DNA from: Anaerovirgula multivorans
Lineage (GTDB): Bacteria > Bacillota > Clostridia > Peptostreptococcales > Natronincolaceae
NCBI RefSeq assembly: GCF_900188145.1
Contig: NZ_FZOJ01000002.1
Location: forward strand, 124,001 to 188,000
Length of the DNA: 64,000 nt
Direction of reading: 5' to 3'
Shown here: positions 9,120-18,888 of the stretch, piece after piece
Position numbering within the stretch: the first letter of the stretch is position 1
How the letters are laid out: each line of letters starts with the position of its first letter
Program-made: the position numbers and the translations under genes
The notes under the pieces: generated by a model
Told to the model about the DNA's origin: nothing
Seen by the model: the letters and a program-made list of their open reading frames with translations, nothing else
Database searches by the model: none

Positions 9120-9962
9120 CTAAGGTTCTCTGTCTTCTAAATACTGATCCCTTGCCAGCTGTAGTTCATTATAGGTATCTACACCTACAATACCATCTGC
9201 AACTATATTGAAATCCCTTTGAAAGTTTCTCACAGCCTCTGCCGTAGCTTCATCATAGATCCCATCGATTTCTCCCTCATAATAACCTAATTCCGTTAAA
9301 ATAACCTTTACTTCAAATACATCGGGGCCTGGCTCCACGCCAATGTCTAATATTCTACCTGAAAACACTTCTCCTGTTATCTTTACAGGTGTACCTAAAG
9401 GAACAATGTCATAAAGCTCGTTAACATCCTCATTAAACATTCTAACACATCCATGACTAGCTGCTGTTCCTATGGATTCTGGCGCATCTGTACCATGGAT
9501 ACCATAGCCCCCCCAGGGCACATTGATCCGCATCCATCGAGTACCGAAAGGGCCTCCAGGATTTCGAGTTTTTTGAATGATTTGCCATTCACCTGCTGGT
9601 GTAGGGGTTGAAGGTTTTCCAACTGCAACTGGATAAGTATTTATGGTTTCCGTATATTGCTTTAGGGTCAATATTTTTCTGTCTAAATCTATCTCTATCG
9701 TATAACCCTCTGGTGGTGTTGGAAACTGTACCGTTGGATCTAACCCTATTGCATTCCATGTATCTGGTCCAACAATACCATCTGGATTTAATCCATAATC
9801 TGTTTGAAAAGCTCTAACTGCTTCATACACTTCCTCATCGTATATACCATCTGATTCGCCTTCATAAAAACCTAATGTAATCAATCTCTCCTGTACATGC
9901 ATTACATCTGGACCAACCATATAGGGATCTAAAAGTCTCAAATATCTACTGGCTATTCTCAT
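9120..9962 (-). CDS. L,D-transpeptidase with two peptidoglycan-binding domains
   Basis: 280 residues. Residues about 15-75 and 210-275 are each a PG_binding_1 domain (GESDGIYDEEVYEAVRAFQ and GEIDGIYDEATAEAVRNFQ). Between them is a YkuD catalytic domain whose active site reads HGTDAPES then SHGCVRM, with the nucleophile Cys in HGCVRM. Such enzymes form 3-3 cross-links or modify peptidoglycan. No signal peptide is visible at the N-terminus, which begins MRIASRYLRLLDPYMVG, so it may act in a forming spore or reach the wall by another route; several clostridial YkuD proteins share this layout. Confidence 0.88.
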   Translation of the reverse strand: MRIASRYLRLLDPYMVGPDVMHVQERLITLGFYEGESDGIYDEEVYEAVRAFQTDYGLNPDGIVGPDTWNAIGLDPTVQFPTPPEGYTIEIDLDRKILTLKQYTETINTYPVAVGKPSTPTPAGEWQIIQKTRNPGGPFGTRWMRINVPWGGYGIHGTDAPESIGTAASHGCVRMFNEDVNELYDIVPLGTPVKITGEVFSGRILDIGVEPGPDVFEVKVILTELGYYEGEIDGIYDEATAEAVRNFQRDFNIVADGIVGVDTYNELQLARDQYLEDREP

Positions 9963-10234
9963 ACCACATACCTCCTTACTCTATAATACGTCAGGATTTC
10001 CTAAAGTTGACAGTAGTAGCATATTTATGTTGCAATGCTTATGATATAGCAAATAGCAGGAACTATATTTTCTCATAGTCATAAAAGATTAATAATTTCT
10101 ATTGTTATATAACGATTATTGTTCCTCGCGGCTTTTCTGTCTTCTGCAATTAAGTGGTGATTTTCATTTAGTATATTGCCCATATTTCTGATTTAGTCAT
10201 CTAATTGGCAGTATCTATTCCGTCTTTGATGTGC

Positions 10235-10263
10235 TTTACTTTTCAGTTTGTACTTGTTATAAT
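10235..10263 (+). promoter_or_regulatory. Sigma-A-type promoter for apbE
   Basis: TTTACT and TATAAT are spaced by 17 bases. The predicted transcript begins near 10270, 19 bases before the ATG at 10289. The rest of the 9963-10288 gap between two divergent genes shows nothing else I can name. Confidence 0.55.
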
Positions 10264-10288
10264 AGTTGATATTGAAAGGAAGGTGGCC

Positions 10289-11356
10289 ATGATTAACAAA
10301 ATTTTCAGACATAAAATTAGGATAGCTTTACTTTTTGTTGTTTTATCCTTAGTGCTTACAGCTTGTGGAGCAAGGGCACCTAAATTAGTTAAAGAAAATC
10401 AGTTTGTTTTAGGTACCTTTGGTCAAATACAGGCCTATAGTACCTCCTCTAAAAAAGGAAATGAAACAGTTACCATGGCCTATCAACGTATTCACGAAAT
10501 AGAAAACATTATGAGTACTTCTGTGGTAGGCAGTGATGTATATAATATCAATCAAAATGCAGGCATTCAATCTGTGGAGATTTCCCAGGAAACTTTAGAA
10601 GTTATAAAAAAAGGATTAAAATACTATGAATTAACTAACGGTGCTTTTAATATTGGATTAGGAAGATTATCCAAGCTATGGGGGCTTAATGTGGCATCTA
10701 GTAGTGAAGGTCCTTCTCGAATCCCAACGAATGAGGAAATAGTGAAGGCTCTTCAACATATTGACTTGAATCGTTTAGAAATTAACGGTTCAAAGGTTTT
10801 TATTAAAGACTCAGAAATGACCATAGATTTAGGGGGAATTGCTAAGGGTTATGCTGTTGACGAGGCTGTAAACACCTTAAAAAAGGCTGGAATAGAAAGT
10901 GGCTTTGTTAATCTGGGAGGCGATATCTATGTCCTAGGACCGAAACCCGATGGTACCTCTTGGAAAATGGGAATACAGACTCCAGAGTATGGAACAACTA
11001 GTGTTATTGCTAGAGTTGAATTAACCAATCGTTCTATAGTAACCTCAGGAGATTATCAAAAATTTGTTATTGATGAAGAAAATAACAAATCCTATCATCA
11101 TATTTTAGATCCTACAACAGGATATCCTGCCGATAATGAATTAACTAGTGTAACGATAATATCTAACACATCTATAGAAGGAGACGTCTATTCAACAGCC
11201 ACCTTCGTTATGGGCCTTGAGGAAGGACTTCGTTTTGTTGAAAATCTTGAGGATGTAGAAGGAATCTTTGTAACAAAAGATAAAACCATGCATGCTACTT
11301 CTGGCATAAAAAATGAAATTGAAATATTAGACCAATCCTATAAATTAGCTGAATAG
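10289..11356 (+). CDS. apbE: FAD:protein FMN transferase, lipoprotein
   Basis: 355 residues from the ATG at 10289. An in-frame ATG at 10205 lies upstream of the likely promoter and has no ribosome site, whereas AAGGAAGGTGG precedes 10289. Residues 1-23 are a lipoprotein signal ending VLTAC. The body is ApbE: LGTFGQIQAYS, then DLGGIAKGYAVDEA, GFVNLGGDIYVLG and the C-terminal TTGYPADNELTSVT with the metal-site Asp/Thr. It transfers FMN to a Thr of S/T-G-A-T motifs outside the membrane; the FMN-binding lipoprotein at 4728-5099 is a plausible client. Confidence 0.92.
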   Translation: MINKIFRHKIRIALLFVVLSLVLTACGARAPKLVKENQFVLGTFGQIQAYSTSSKKGNETVTMAYQRIHEIENIMSTSVVGSDVYNINQNAGIQSVEISQETLEVIKKGLKYYELTNGAFNIGLGRLSKLWGLNVASSSEGPSRIPTNEEIVKALQHIDLNRLEINGSKVFIKDSEMTIDLGGIAKGYAVDEAVNTLKKAGIESGFVNLGGDIYVLGPKPDGTSWKMGIQTPEYGTTSVIARVELTNRSIVTSGDYQKFVIDEENNKSYHHILDPTTGYPADNELTSVTIISNTSIEGDVYSTATFVMGLEEGLRFVENLEDVEGIFVTKDKTMHATSGIKNEIEILDQSYKLAE

Positions 11357-11364
11357 CTACAGAC

Positions 11365-11409
11365 AAAAGCCACAGTTGAGTAATCATTCTCTCCTGCGGC
11401 TTTTTTTTG
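11365..11409 (+). terminator. Terminator after apbE
   Basis: AAAAGCC and GGCTTTT pair (with CAG/CTG inside) around an 18-base loop, and nine T residues follow. Confidence 0.7.
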
Positions 11410-11440
11410 TGTATTAAAATTAAAGTATATCAACGTATAT

Positions 11441-12166
11441 TTATAAAATATCCACATCCGCCTTCAATTGATAAATAACATCCTTTCTTTCAATAATAAT
11501 TTTAATCTTTTCCATTAAATCTTGGTTTTCCTTTATTCTTAATATCAATTCTCTGGCTGGATTAATAGCTATGGGATTACCAACCATCTTTAACATAGAA
11601 AAATCTCCATTGGTGTCCCCATAAGAATAGCTTTTTTCCAAATCAATATCATATTTATCGACTAATTCTAAAATAGCCTTTTGTTTGCTATCAGAATCCC
11701 ACATCTGTAGTAATTCTCCAGTAAAGTTATTCTTTTCATCCACTTGATATTGGGTGCCTCTGTAATCAGTTATATTATATTTTTCAGCCATTTTCGCCAC
11801 TAAATAGTCGGGACTACCAGATATAAATATCACCTTATGTCCCTGTTTTTTATGCCACTCAATTCGGTCTCTTGTAAATCGATATACTCTATCTCCTTTT
11901 ATATTAATTACTTGATTGGTTATAAATTCAATATGCTGTTTATTTTGTCCTTTCATAGAATTAATATATATCTCTGCTACTTCTAGGAGATAATCTTCAT
12001 AGTTCCCCTGTCTTTTATCCCAATCATGAAATGTCTTTTTTGCTAAATTATGCCAAATAGCTGGATCTATAATCTCATACTTTATTAATCGTTTAAAATG
12101 CTCTACCATTAAAGAATCTCTATAAAGCGTTCCATCCACATCAAAAAATGCACTAATACTTTTCAA
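11441..12166 (-). CDS. HAD-IB family phosphatase (SerB-like)
   Basis: 241 residues. HAD motif I is FFDVDGTLYRDS near the N-terminus, motif II is VIFISGSPDYL, motif III falls in the KQKAIL stretch and motif IV is SYGDTNGDFSML. The cap is alpha-helical between motifs I and II, as in subclass IB (phosphoserine phosphatase and acyl-glycerophosphate phosphatase-like enzymes). I chose the TTG at 12166 because GGAGAGAAGGGG lies six bases upstream; a longer frame from a TTG at 12214 lacks a ribosome site. The substrate is unknown. Confidence 0.82.
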   Translation of the reverse strand: MKSISAFFDVDGTLYRDSLMVEHFKRLIKYEIIDPAIWHNLAKKTFHDWDKRQGNYEDYLLEVAEIYINSMKGQNKQHIEFITNQVINIKGDRVYRFTRDRIEWHKKQGHKVIFISGSPDYLVAKMAEKYNITDYRGTQYQVDEKNNFTGELLQMWDSDSKQKAILELVDKYDIDLEKSYSYGDTNGDFSMLKMVGNPIAINPARELILRIKENQDLMEKIKIIIERKDVIYQLKADVDIL

Positions 12167-12308
12167 TCGTATCCCCTTCTCTCCAAAATCATCATTTAGT
12201 TCATATATACCCAAAATGATACTTTAATCTATATATTAATATAATATTAATATAATAAAAAGCATAACAGAATATTACAAAGAACTCAATATCTGGTTGC
12301 ATATATAT

Positions 12309-12328
12309 AGCCCCTAAATTAAGGGGCT
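12309..12328 (-). terminator. Hairpin at the end of cphA
   Basis: AGCCCC and GGGGCT pair around eight A/T bases, covering the cphA stop codon. The next bases are TATATA rather than a T-run, so it is a weak terminator candidate. Confidence 0.4.
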
Positions 12329-14986
12329 AACATTTCCGATTCCGTCAGCTATAGGCATATCAACTATGTCTATCGGTGGTATATCTATTCTCTTTTTAAA
12401 AGCTTCCACTGCTTCAACAAGAGGATAATAGTTTTCGTAAAATACGATAATGATGTCTTCTGCCTCAGCATTTTCCATAGCCTTATTTAATGCAGCCACT
12501 TCACATAGTTCTACCTCGATGCAGCTGTCATTTAATCCTCCAAGACTACATCCTTTCTTTAATAAATCTGCCACTTCCCCTGCTTTTCTTCCTCTTAAAT
12601 CTTTATCTTCTTTAATATAACTAAAGTCAAAGAACTTTCCAGAGATTTCTCCAACCTTTAAAATGCTTAAATCGGTTCTATCACCCGGTACGCCGATTAC
12701 ACCGATTAACCGATTCCCTTTGATTTTTTTTAGACCCTCTAGTACCTTAGCATAACCATCAATATTATGTCCATAGTCGATAATTACTTTAAAATTTTTC
12801 ACATCAAATACATTAAATCTACCTGGATTGTTAATGGTATCTGTATAAAATTGACTGAGTGCTTGACGAATTGTTTTTATTTCTACTCCATATCCATGGG
12901 CTCCTGCAACAGCTGCCATACTATTCTCTATATTATGCTCCAGTACTCCACCAAAGGTAGCTGGAATCTCCTGTGCTCCAATAACTGGAACCTCTTTCTC
13001 GCCATCAAAAATATAAAGGGTTTTTTCTTTTACATAAACAGCTTTTCCACCAGAAATCATATGTTTTGTAACAATCTCGTTCCTTGGATTTTTTGTAAAA
13101 TAAATGATATTACATTTTACTCTTTCTGCTATTATGTTCACATACCGATCATCTGCATTTAATATGGCATAACCATCTTTTTTAACTGCTTCAACAACAA
13201 GAGCCTTCACTTCAGCCATTTCTTCTAAAGTGTTGATCCCATCTATTCCTAAGTGATCATCACTTATATTTGTGACAATACCTATATCTGCTATTTCATA
13301 GCCAAGTCCTCTATTAACAATACCGCCCCTAGCAGTTTCCAGTACTGCTGCCTCAGTTCTTTTATCCATTAATATAGCCTGTGCACTTTTCGGACCAGTT
13401 GTATCACCTTTTATGATTTCCTCATCCTGTATATATACGCCTCCAGTAGTAGTCATTCCTACCACGAATCCACTTTCCTTTAAAATTTTAGCTATCATTC
13501 TAGTTGTTGTAGTTTTCCCATTCGTTCCCGTAATAGAAATAATAGGTATAGAATGCTGACTTCCTTCGGGGAATAGTGAGTTTACAATTGCACTAGCCAC
13601 ATTTCTGCTTTTCCCTTTAGATGGATAGTGATGCATTCTAATCCCAGGACAAGCATTTACTTCTATAACTGCTCCCCCTTCTTTCAATATAGATTCGCTT
13701 ATACTATTCGTAGTTATATCTACTCCTGCAACATCTAATCCAATGGCTCTAGCTGCATTAACCGCTAATCTAGCATTATCAGGATGTATTTCATCTGTAA
13801 CATCTATGGCAATGCCTCCAGTACTTAAATTATCATTCTCTCTTAAATAGACAACTTCATCTTCTTCAGGAATATCCTCTAGCCTCCTACTAGTTTTGTT
13901 TAGTAGTTGCATCATCACATCATCTATTTTCATCTTTGTAAGTGGTTTTTCATGTCCTTCTCCCCGCAGAGGATTTTGATTCTCTATATCAATCAATTCC
14001 TTAATGGTATTTCTTCCATTACCAATAACATGGGCTGCAATTCGTTCTGAAACAGCAACCACCTTCTCAGCTACTACTGCCACACGATAATGTCTTCCAG
14101 GAATAAATTTTTCTACCAATACACGCTTATTGTACTTTTTAGCAATGATAAAAGCTCTCCTTATATCCTTTAATGTTCTTAAATTTAAAGATACCCCTTT
14201 TCCTTGATTTCCATTATATGGTTTGATGGCTATAGGAAGGCCAATGTCTTTTATAACATTTTTTACATCTTGATATTTTTCCACAGCTCTACCCTCTGGT
14301 ACTGGTATACCGTGTATTTTTAAAATACTGTTAGTTAATTCCTTATCTCCAGCAGTATCAGCAGCTATACAATTTGTAGCATCTGTGATGGTTGCTTGTA
14401 TTTTTTTTGCATACTTACCATACCCCAGCTGCAATAAACTATCTCCTCCAATTCTCATCACAGGAATCTTTCTTTGTCGAGCTTCTGCCACTATGGCGGA
14501 AGTACTCGGTCCTAATTCATCACTTATAATAAGCCTTCTTATTTTTTCAATTCGTTCTTGTAAATTGATACAATCATTATAGAGTAAGCACTGTATAATC
14601 TCAAAAGCTAGCTTAGCTGACTCTAGACCAGCAATCTCATTAGCATAACCATAGACAATATAATACACGGTATCATTCTCTAAATACCTTGCTTTTCCAA
14701 AATTAATATCATATCCTAGTATTTTTTGAATTTCCAATGTTATATGCTCCATTACATGGGCAAGATAAGTACCTCTTTCAAGCCTTTTTATAAATCCTCC
14801 TTCAGTGGCAATACTACATTTATGTTGCTTTAGACCTGGTAATAGGGTTACGAGCTCTTCGTTAAAATTCTTTATATCACAAGTAGGTATATCCACATAC
14901 TTTTCTAGATCTACGTCCACTCTTATTACAGGAAAATGAGCGTATACGTTTCTACTGGGAAATACCTTTGTTCTCACCAGATTCAT
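12314..14986 (-). CDS. cphA: Cyanophycin synthetase
   Basis: 890 residues, the family's usual size. The order is an N-terminal domain (1-160), an ATP-grasp domain (about 210-480; PYNGNQGKGVSLNL, EVNACPGIRMHHYPSKG) and a Mur-ligase domain (about 480-890; ITGTNGKTTTTRM as the P-loop near 485-495, then NISDDHLGIDG and DYGHNIDGY). It builds the storage polymer multi-L-arginyl-poly-L-aspartate by ATP-driven addition of Asp then Arg. It overlaps cphB by four bases (ATGA), with GAGGAGG inside the end of cphB, so the two are translated together. Confidence 0.95.
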   Translation of the reverse strand: MNLVRTKVFPSRNVYAHFPVIRVDVDLEKYVDIPTCDIKNFNEELVTLLPGLKQHKCSIATEGGFIKRLERGTYLAHVMEHITLEIQKILGYDINFGKARYLENDTVYYIVYGYANEIAGLESAKLAFEIIQCLLYNDCINLQERIEKIRRLIISDELGPSTSAIVAEARQRKIPVMRIGGDSLLQLGYGKYAKKIQATITDATNCIAADTAGDKELTNSILKIHGIPVPEGRAVEKYQDVKNVIKDIGLPIAIKPYNGNQGKGVSLNLRTLKDIRRAFIIAKKYNKRVLVEKFIPGRHYRVAVVAEKVVAVSERIAAHVIGNGRNTIKELIDIENQNPLRGEGHEKPLTKMKIDDVMMQLLNKTSRRLEDIPEEDEVVYLRENDNLSTGGIAIDVTDEIHPDNARLAVNAARAIGLDVAGVDITTNSISESILKEGGAVIEVNACPGIRMHHYPSKGKSRNVASAIVNSLFPEGSQHSIPIISITGTNGKTTTTRMIAKILKESGFVVGMTTTGGVYIQDEEIIKGDTTGPKSAQAILMDKRTEAAVLETARGGIVNRGLGYEIADIGIVTNISDDHLGIDGINTLEEMAEVKALVVEAVKKDGYAILNADDRYVNIIAERVKCNIIYFTKNPRNEIVTKHMISGGKAVYVKEKTLYIFDGEKEVPVIGAQEIPATFGGVLEHNIENSMAAVAGAHGYGVEIKTIRQALSQFYTDTINNPGRFNVFDVKNFKVIIDYGHNIDGYAKVLEGLKKIKGNRLIGVIGVPGDRTDLSILKVGEISGKFFDFSYIKEDKDLRGRKAGEVADLLKKGCSLGGLNDSCIEVELCEVAALNKAMENAEAEDIIIVFYENYYPLVEAVEAFKKRIDIPPIDIVDMPIADGIGNVSPLI

Positions 14987-15825
14987 TTACGATCCTCCTC
15001 TATATCCTTCGTCTCTTCCTCTATGATGCTAGCCCTTCTATTTATTAAATTGAATTTATACCCTGTAGGCAAAATATGAACATTTACATTTGTTATTGCT
15101 AAAGGTTCATCAGGATATTGTTCAGAAATATTTGTGAATCCAATATTTTTACCATCTACTATTGTTATTACACCGGAACCAATAACTCGTATTTGATTTT
15201 CTTTATTTACTATTATTGCAGTATCTTCATCGATACCTATTCCTAATGTATAGGGGTTCTGTGCTACTGCTCCTAACAATCTACCGATTCTTCCCCGTTG
15301 ATTAAAATGTTGATCGATAATGACTCCTTTTAAGAAACCCATTCCTGGTGCCATTTTAACAGTACATTTTCTAGGAGCGTCCTCTTCATCCCCCTCTACT
15401 ACCATGACCTCACTCATCATAGAAGCTCCTGCACTTGTACCTGCTATAATTAAACCTTCTTCTAATTTGTCTTGTATATAATGATGAAACTCTGTACCTC
15501 CTAATATACTGGAAATCCTCAGTTGATCTCCTCCTACAAAAAAAACACAGTCTATATCCTTTAGACTTCTAATAATCTGTTTCTGATTTGCTTCTTTTCT
15601 GCTGGCAATGTTAATCGTATCTACTCTATTTACACCTAAATCGTAGAATATTCTCCTATATTCTTCTCCTACCTCTAAGGGATAGCTTGTGGCAGTTGTA
15701 ACAACCAACATATTAGCTCTATCTTTACCTGACAAATAGACAACTTCCTTCAAAATTTTTTTATCTGCCCGCTTATCTTCACCACCACCGATAATTATTA
15801 ATTGTGTTTTCCCTTCCTTTTCCAT
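14983..15825 (-). CDS. cphB: Cyanophycinase
   Basis: 280 residues of the peptidase S51 family. IAGTSAGASMMSE holds the nucleophile Ser in G-T-S-A-G-A (residues about 130-142), IDQHFNQRGRIGRL gives the conserved D-x-H-x-x-x-R-x-R stretch, and GIDEDTAIIV follows. It cuts cyanophycin to beta-Asp-Arg dipeptides in the cytoplasm. It is the first gene of the pair with cphA, so the same transcript encodes synthesis and breakdown of the polymer, as is common outside cyanobacteria too. Confidence 0.93.
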   Translation of the reverse strand: MEKEGKTQLIIIGGGEDKRADKKILKEVVYLSGKDRANMLVVTTATSYPLEVGEEYRRIFYDLGVNRVDTINIASRKEANQKQIIRSLKDIDCVFFVGGDQLRISSILGGTEFHHYIQDKLEEGLIIAGTSAGASMMSEVMVVEGDEEDAPRKCTVKMAPGMGFLKGVIIDQHFNQRGRIGRLLGAVAQNPYTLGIGIDEDTAIIVNKENQIRVIGSGVITIVDGKNIGFTNISEQYPDEPLAITNVNVHILPTGYKFNLINRRASIIEEETKDIEEDRK

Positions 15826-15935
15826 ATTGAACCCCTTCCAATTAAACTATTTTTATTTTATCCCTTAAGATTTTAAATATACAACTTTATTATTATGCTC
15901 ATAACATTTTCTAATATTTTCTATATTTTGCGTAT

Positions 15936-15973
15936 AAAAAAAGAATAAAAGCTTTGCTAAAAAGCTTTTATCC
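15936..15973 (-). terminator. Terminator of the Na/Pi cotransporter gene
   Basis: On the minus strand, ATAAAAGCTTT pairs with AAAGCTTTTAT around a short loop, followed by a seven-base T-run. Confidence 0.8.
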
Positions 15974-16006
15974 TTTTTTATTTTAACATCACTATAGGAT
16001 ATCTTT

Positions 16007-17620
16007 TTATCTTTTAGTCTTTACTTTATCTAGTACCGCCATAGCAATATTGGAAGCATGATCGGCTATTCTCTCAAGATTACTGATTATATCTAGAAAG
16101 ATTACGCCAGAGGCTGGAACACACATTTGATTATTTAATCTTTCAATATGGTTAGCCCTTAGAGTTCTTTCTAAAACATCTACCTGTCCCTCTGCTTCGA
16201 TTACCTTCATAGCCAAGCTAGCATCTAGGTTTTTCAAAGCGGTTAAGGCGTTTTTATAAGCCTTTAATGTTATCGTTGCAATTTCATTGATTTCTTCAAT
16301 AGCATTGTCAGAGAAATTCAGCTGATTATCTATCTTATATTCCGCTAATTCAGCTATATTTTCCGCATGATCTCCTACCCTTTCAATATCGTTAATAGTA
16401 TTAAATAAACCATTAACAGTTTCTCTGTTATCCAAGGAAATATTAGTATTAGATAATTTCACCAAATAACCTGACATTTCCCGTTCTAATTCATTTACCA
16501 CTTTTTCCAGTTTAAAGGTTTCATCAATTTTCTTCTGATTGCCCTCAATAAATCCTTCCAGAGCACTTTCTAAAGACGTCCTTGCCACATTCCCCATATG
16601 CAACGTTTCTCTTATAACAGTAACAGTGGCAATAGATGGTGTTTCCAAAATACGATTATCTATATATTTTATACCGTGTGTAGACTCCTCTTCTCCCGGT
16701 ACAATTTTTTTTGCTAATTTAACTAAAATCCCTGCAAAAGGTAATAATATTAATGTGTTAGTAATATTAAATAGTGTATGGGCATTAGCAATTTGTCTTG
16801 GTATGCTATCAGAATTTAAATAAGTAATAATCCTATAGGTGGGCCCTTGTAGAAAGGATATAAAGATTACCGTTCCAATCAGGTTGAAAAGGAAATGGAA
16901 TGCTGCCGCTCTTTTAGCGGTATTATTAGCACCTATACTGGATAACATAGCAGTTACAGTAGTTCCCATATTGATACCAAATAAAATAGGTAGTCCAGAT
17001 GTAATGGGAATCAGTCCCTCCATCGCTAAGGCTAGCAAAATACCTGTGGAGGCTGTACTACTTTGGACTGCTACGGTGATAGCAAAGCCAGCCAATATTC
17101 CAAGGAATCGATGTTCTCCAAAACTCACTAGCATTTCTCTAAATGGCTCATATTCTCTCAAAGGTCTTAAAGCGTCTCCCATGAATTCCATACCAATAAA
17201 CAGTATACCAAAGCCTATAAATGCTTCCGCCAACTGTTTTGTTTTTCTGTTTTTGGTAAATAGCCAAATACCAACAGCAATTCCTACAATAATCGGTGCA
17301 TATCTTTCAACTTTAAACGTAATAATCTGAGCTGTAATAGTTGTCCCAATATTCGCCCCCATAATGACTCCTACTGCTTGGGTCAGTTGCATCATACCTG
17401 CGTTTACAAATCCTACCACCATAACGGTTGATGCACTACTGCTTTGTACAATAGCGGTAACTACTGCTCCTACAATTACCGCCATAAATCGATTGGTGGT
17501 TAACATACCTATAATGGACTTTAATTTATCGCCAGCTGCTTTTTGTAATCCCGTACTCATAACATTCATACCGTATAAGAATAAACCTAACCCACCCAGT
17601 AGCCCAAATAAGATTTCCAT
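16007..17620 (-). CDS. Na/Pi-cotransporter II family protein with C-terminal PhoU domain
   Basis: 537 residues. The N-terminal 310 residues carry two inverted membrane repeats, each with the signature of NptA/SLC34-type transporters: AIVQSSSASTVMVVGF and [15 protein letters not shown]. The C-terminal 200 residues are a helical PhoU-like domain with INDIERVGDHAENIAELA and ISNLERIADHASNIAMAV, the metal-binding E-x-x-x-D-x-x-x-N repeats. It imports phosphate with sodium and may be gated by its PhoU part. Three Pho-box-like repeats lie upstream (17712-17739), which fits induction by phosphate shortage. Confidence 0.9.
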   Translation of the reverse strand: MEILFGLLGGLGLFLYGMNVMSTGLQKAAGDKLKSIIGMLTTNRFMAVIVGAVVTAIVQSSSASTVMVVGFVNAGMMQLTQAVGVIMGANIGTTITAQIITFKVERYAPIIVGIAVGIWLFTKNRKTKQLAEAFIGFGILFIGMEFMGDALRPLREYEPFREMLVSFGEHRFLGILAGFAITVAVQSSTASTGILLALAMEGLIPITSGLPILFGINMGTTVTAMLSSIGANNTAKRAAAFHFLFNLIGTVIFISFLQGPTYRIITYLNSDSIPRQIANAHTLFNITNTLILLPFAGILVKLAKKIVPGEEESTHGIKYIDNRILETPSIATVTVIRETLHMGNVARTSLESALEGFIEGNQKKIDETFKLEKVVNELEREMSGYLVKLSNTNISLDNRETVNGLFNTINDIERVGDHAENIAELAEYKIDNQLNFSDNAIEEINEIATITLKAYKNALTALKNLDASLAMKVIEAEGQVDVLERTLRANHIERLNNQMCVPASGVIFLDIISNLERIADHASNIAMAVLDKVKTKR

Positions 17621-17711
17621 TAATATCCTCCCTTTTCTTCTTCTGTAAAATAAGTTTACACCTTATGTTATACACACATGAGGAAATAATATACCATTCC
17701 TATTGATTTCG

Positions 17712-17739
17712 TGTTAAAGAAATGTTAAATCCATGTTAA
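17712..17739 (-). promoter_or_regulatory. Pho-box-like direct repeats
   Basis: On the minus strand TTAACA occurs three times with exact 11-base spacing (TTAACA-N5-TTAACA-N5-TTAACA). This is the arrangement recognised by PhoP in Bacillus (TTAACA repeats). It lies about 90 bases before the start of a Na/phosphate cotransporter, which makes the function coherent. No phoP gene is in the window. Confidence 0.65.
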
Positions 17740-17833
17740 ATCTTTTAACATGAAATTAATGTATACTTTACACAATTCTCGTTTGATATTATATCAAATG
17801 TCAGAAATGAATGCTACAAAAAGAAAAAATACA

Positions 17834-17858
17834 AGAAAAAAGAAGCTAAAAAAGCTCC
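17834..17858 (-). terminator. Weak terminator at the end of the CDF gene
   Basis: On the minus strand, GGAGCT and AGCTTC pair around T residues and are followed by six T residues; the hairpin overlaps the stop codon. Confidence 0.45.
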
Positions 17859-18763
17859 TGATTTTTATGTTTATTTCCACAACAGTAAGGATCTAGATGT
17901 ACAATAACATCTTCTACATTTTTCACTTCAGTTCTTATAATATCCTCCACTTCCTCCGTTACGGTATGACCGTCATAAATATCCATGTCTGGATCTACAC
18001 TTACCCTTACATCAACAAATACCTTTGATCCATGTCTTCTAGTACGAATATCATTAATTTCATATATCTTCCTTTGCTTCAATATTAGGTCCTTTAGTTT
18101 TTCCAATTCCTCTAGGTGGATAGATACATCAATTAACTGTTGAAAGCATTCCTTGAAAATCTCAAATCCCACCTTAATTACTATTAAAGAAACAATTACC
18201 CCTGCTATAGGATCTAAAATATAATATCCCATCTTTGCGCCACCAATACCAATAAAAGCAGCTACAGAAGATAATGCATCAGAACGATGATGCCATGCAT
18301 CTGCAATTAATGCGCCACTGTTCATCTCTTTTCCAGTTTTGTAGGTGATTTGATATTGAAATTCCTTTATAGCAATGGAAGCTAGGGCCATAAATAAAGC
18401 TGCCATACCTGGAGCTACAAATTCTTTATTTATAACTGAAAGAATAGTACTTAATCCAATTTTTGTTCCTGTATATAGCAGTGCTATTGCCAAAAGAAAG
18501 GTTACAATTGTTTCAACTCTTTCATGACCGTATTGATGTTCTTCATCCCTTGGTTTTCTAGCAATAGCCATACCTATAATAACTCCAATAGAAGTTATCA
18601 CATCAGAAGCAGAGTGTAATCCATCTGCCAATAAAGCTTTACTATTAGCAAGATATCCTGCCATCAGTTTTCCTACTACCAAAACAACATTTATAAGAAT
18701 GGTAATGATAATAATTCTATTCATCTTGTTTGCAAAAAAAGATTTCTTCGGGTCTACCTTCAT
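17846..18763 (-). CDS. Cation diffusion facilitator family transporter
   Basis: 305 residues with about six membrane segments. The metal-site motifs of CDF exporters are present: HSASDVITSIG in helix 2 and DAWHHRSDALSSV in helix 5, giving the H/D-x-x-x-D pairs. A cytoplasmic C-terminal domain of about 90 residues ends in a Cys/His-containing tail (YCCGNKHKNQ). It exports a divalent metal such as zinc, cobalt, iron or manganese by proton exchange; the residues seen do not settle which. It is a single gene upstream of the phosphate cotransporter with its own end hairpin. Confidence 0.9.
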   Translation of the reverse strand: MKVDPKKSFFANKMNRIIIITILINVVLVVGKLMAGYLANSKALLADGLHSASDVITSIGVIIGMAIARKPRDEEHQYGHERVETIVTFLLAIALLYTGTKIGLSTILSVINKEFVAPGMAALFMALASIAIKEFQYQITYKTGKEMNSGALIADAWHHRSDALSSVAAFIGIGGAKMGYYILDPIAGVIVSLIVIKVGFEIFKECFQQLIDVSIHLEELEKLKDLILKQRKIYEINDIRTRRHGSKVFVDVRVSVDPDMDIYDGHTVTEEVEDIIRTEVKNVEDVIVHLDPYCCGNKHKNQELF

Positions 18764-18888
18764 AATGACGCCCCCTAATTATCAATTGAAATTATATTAT
18801 CATTATATTCTTAATGTGTGTTTTTGTAAACCCTTTATTATACGATATTTATTATGATATTAGATTAAATATCATTTTCAATTGATAT

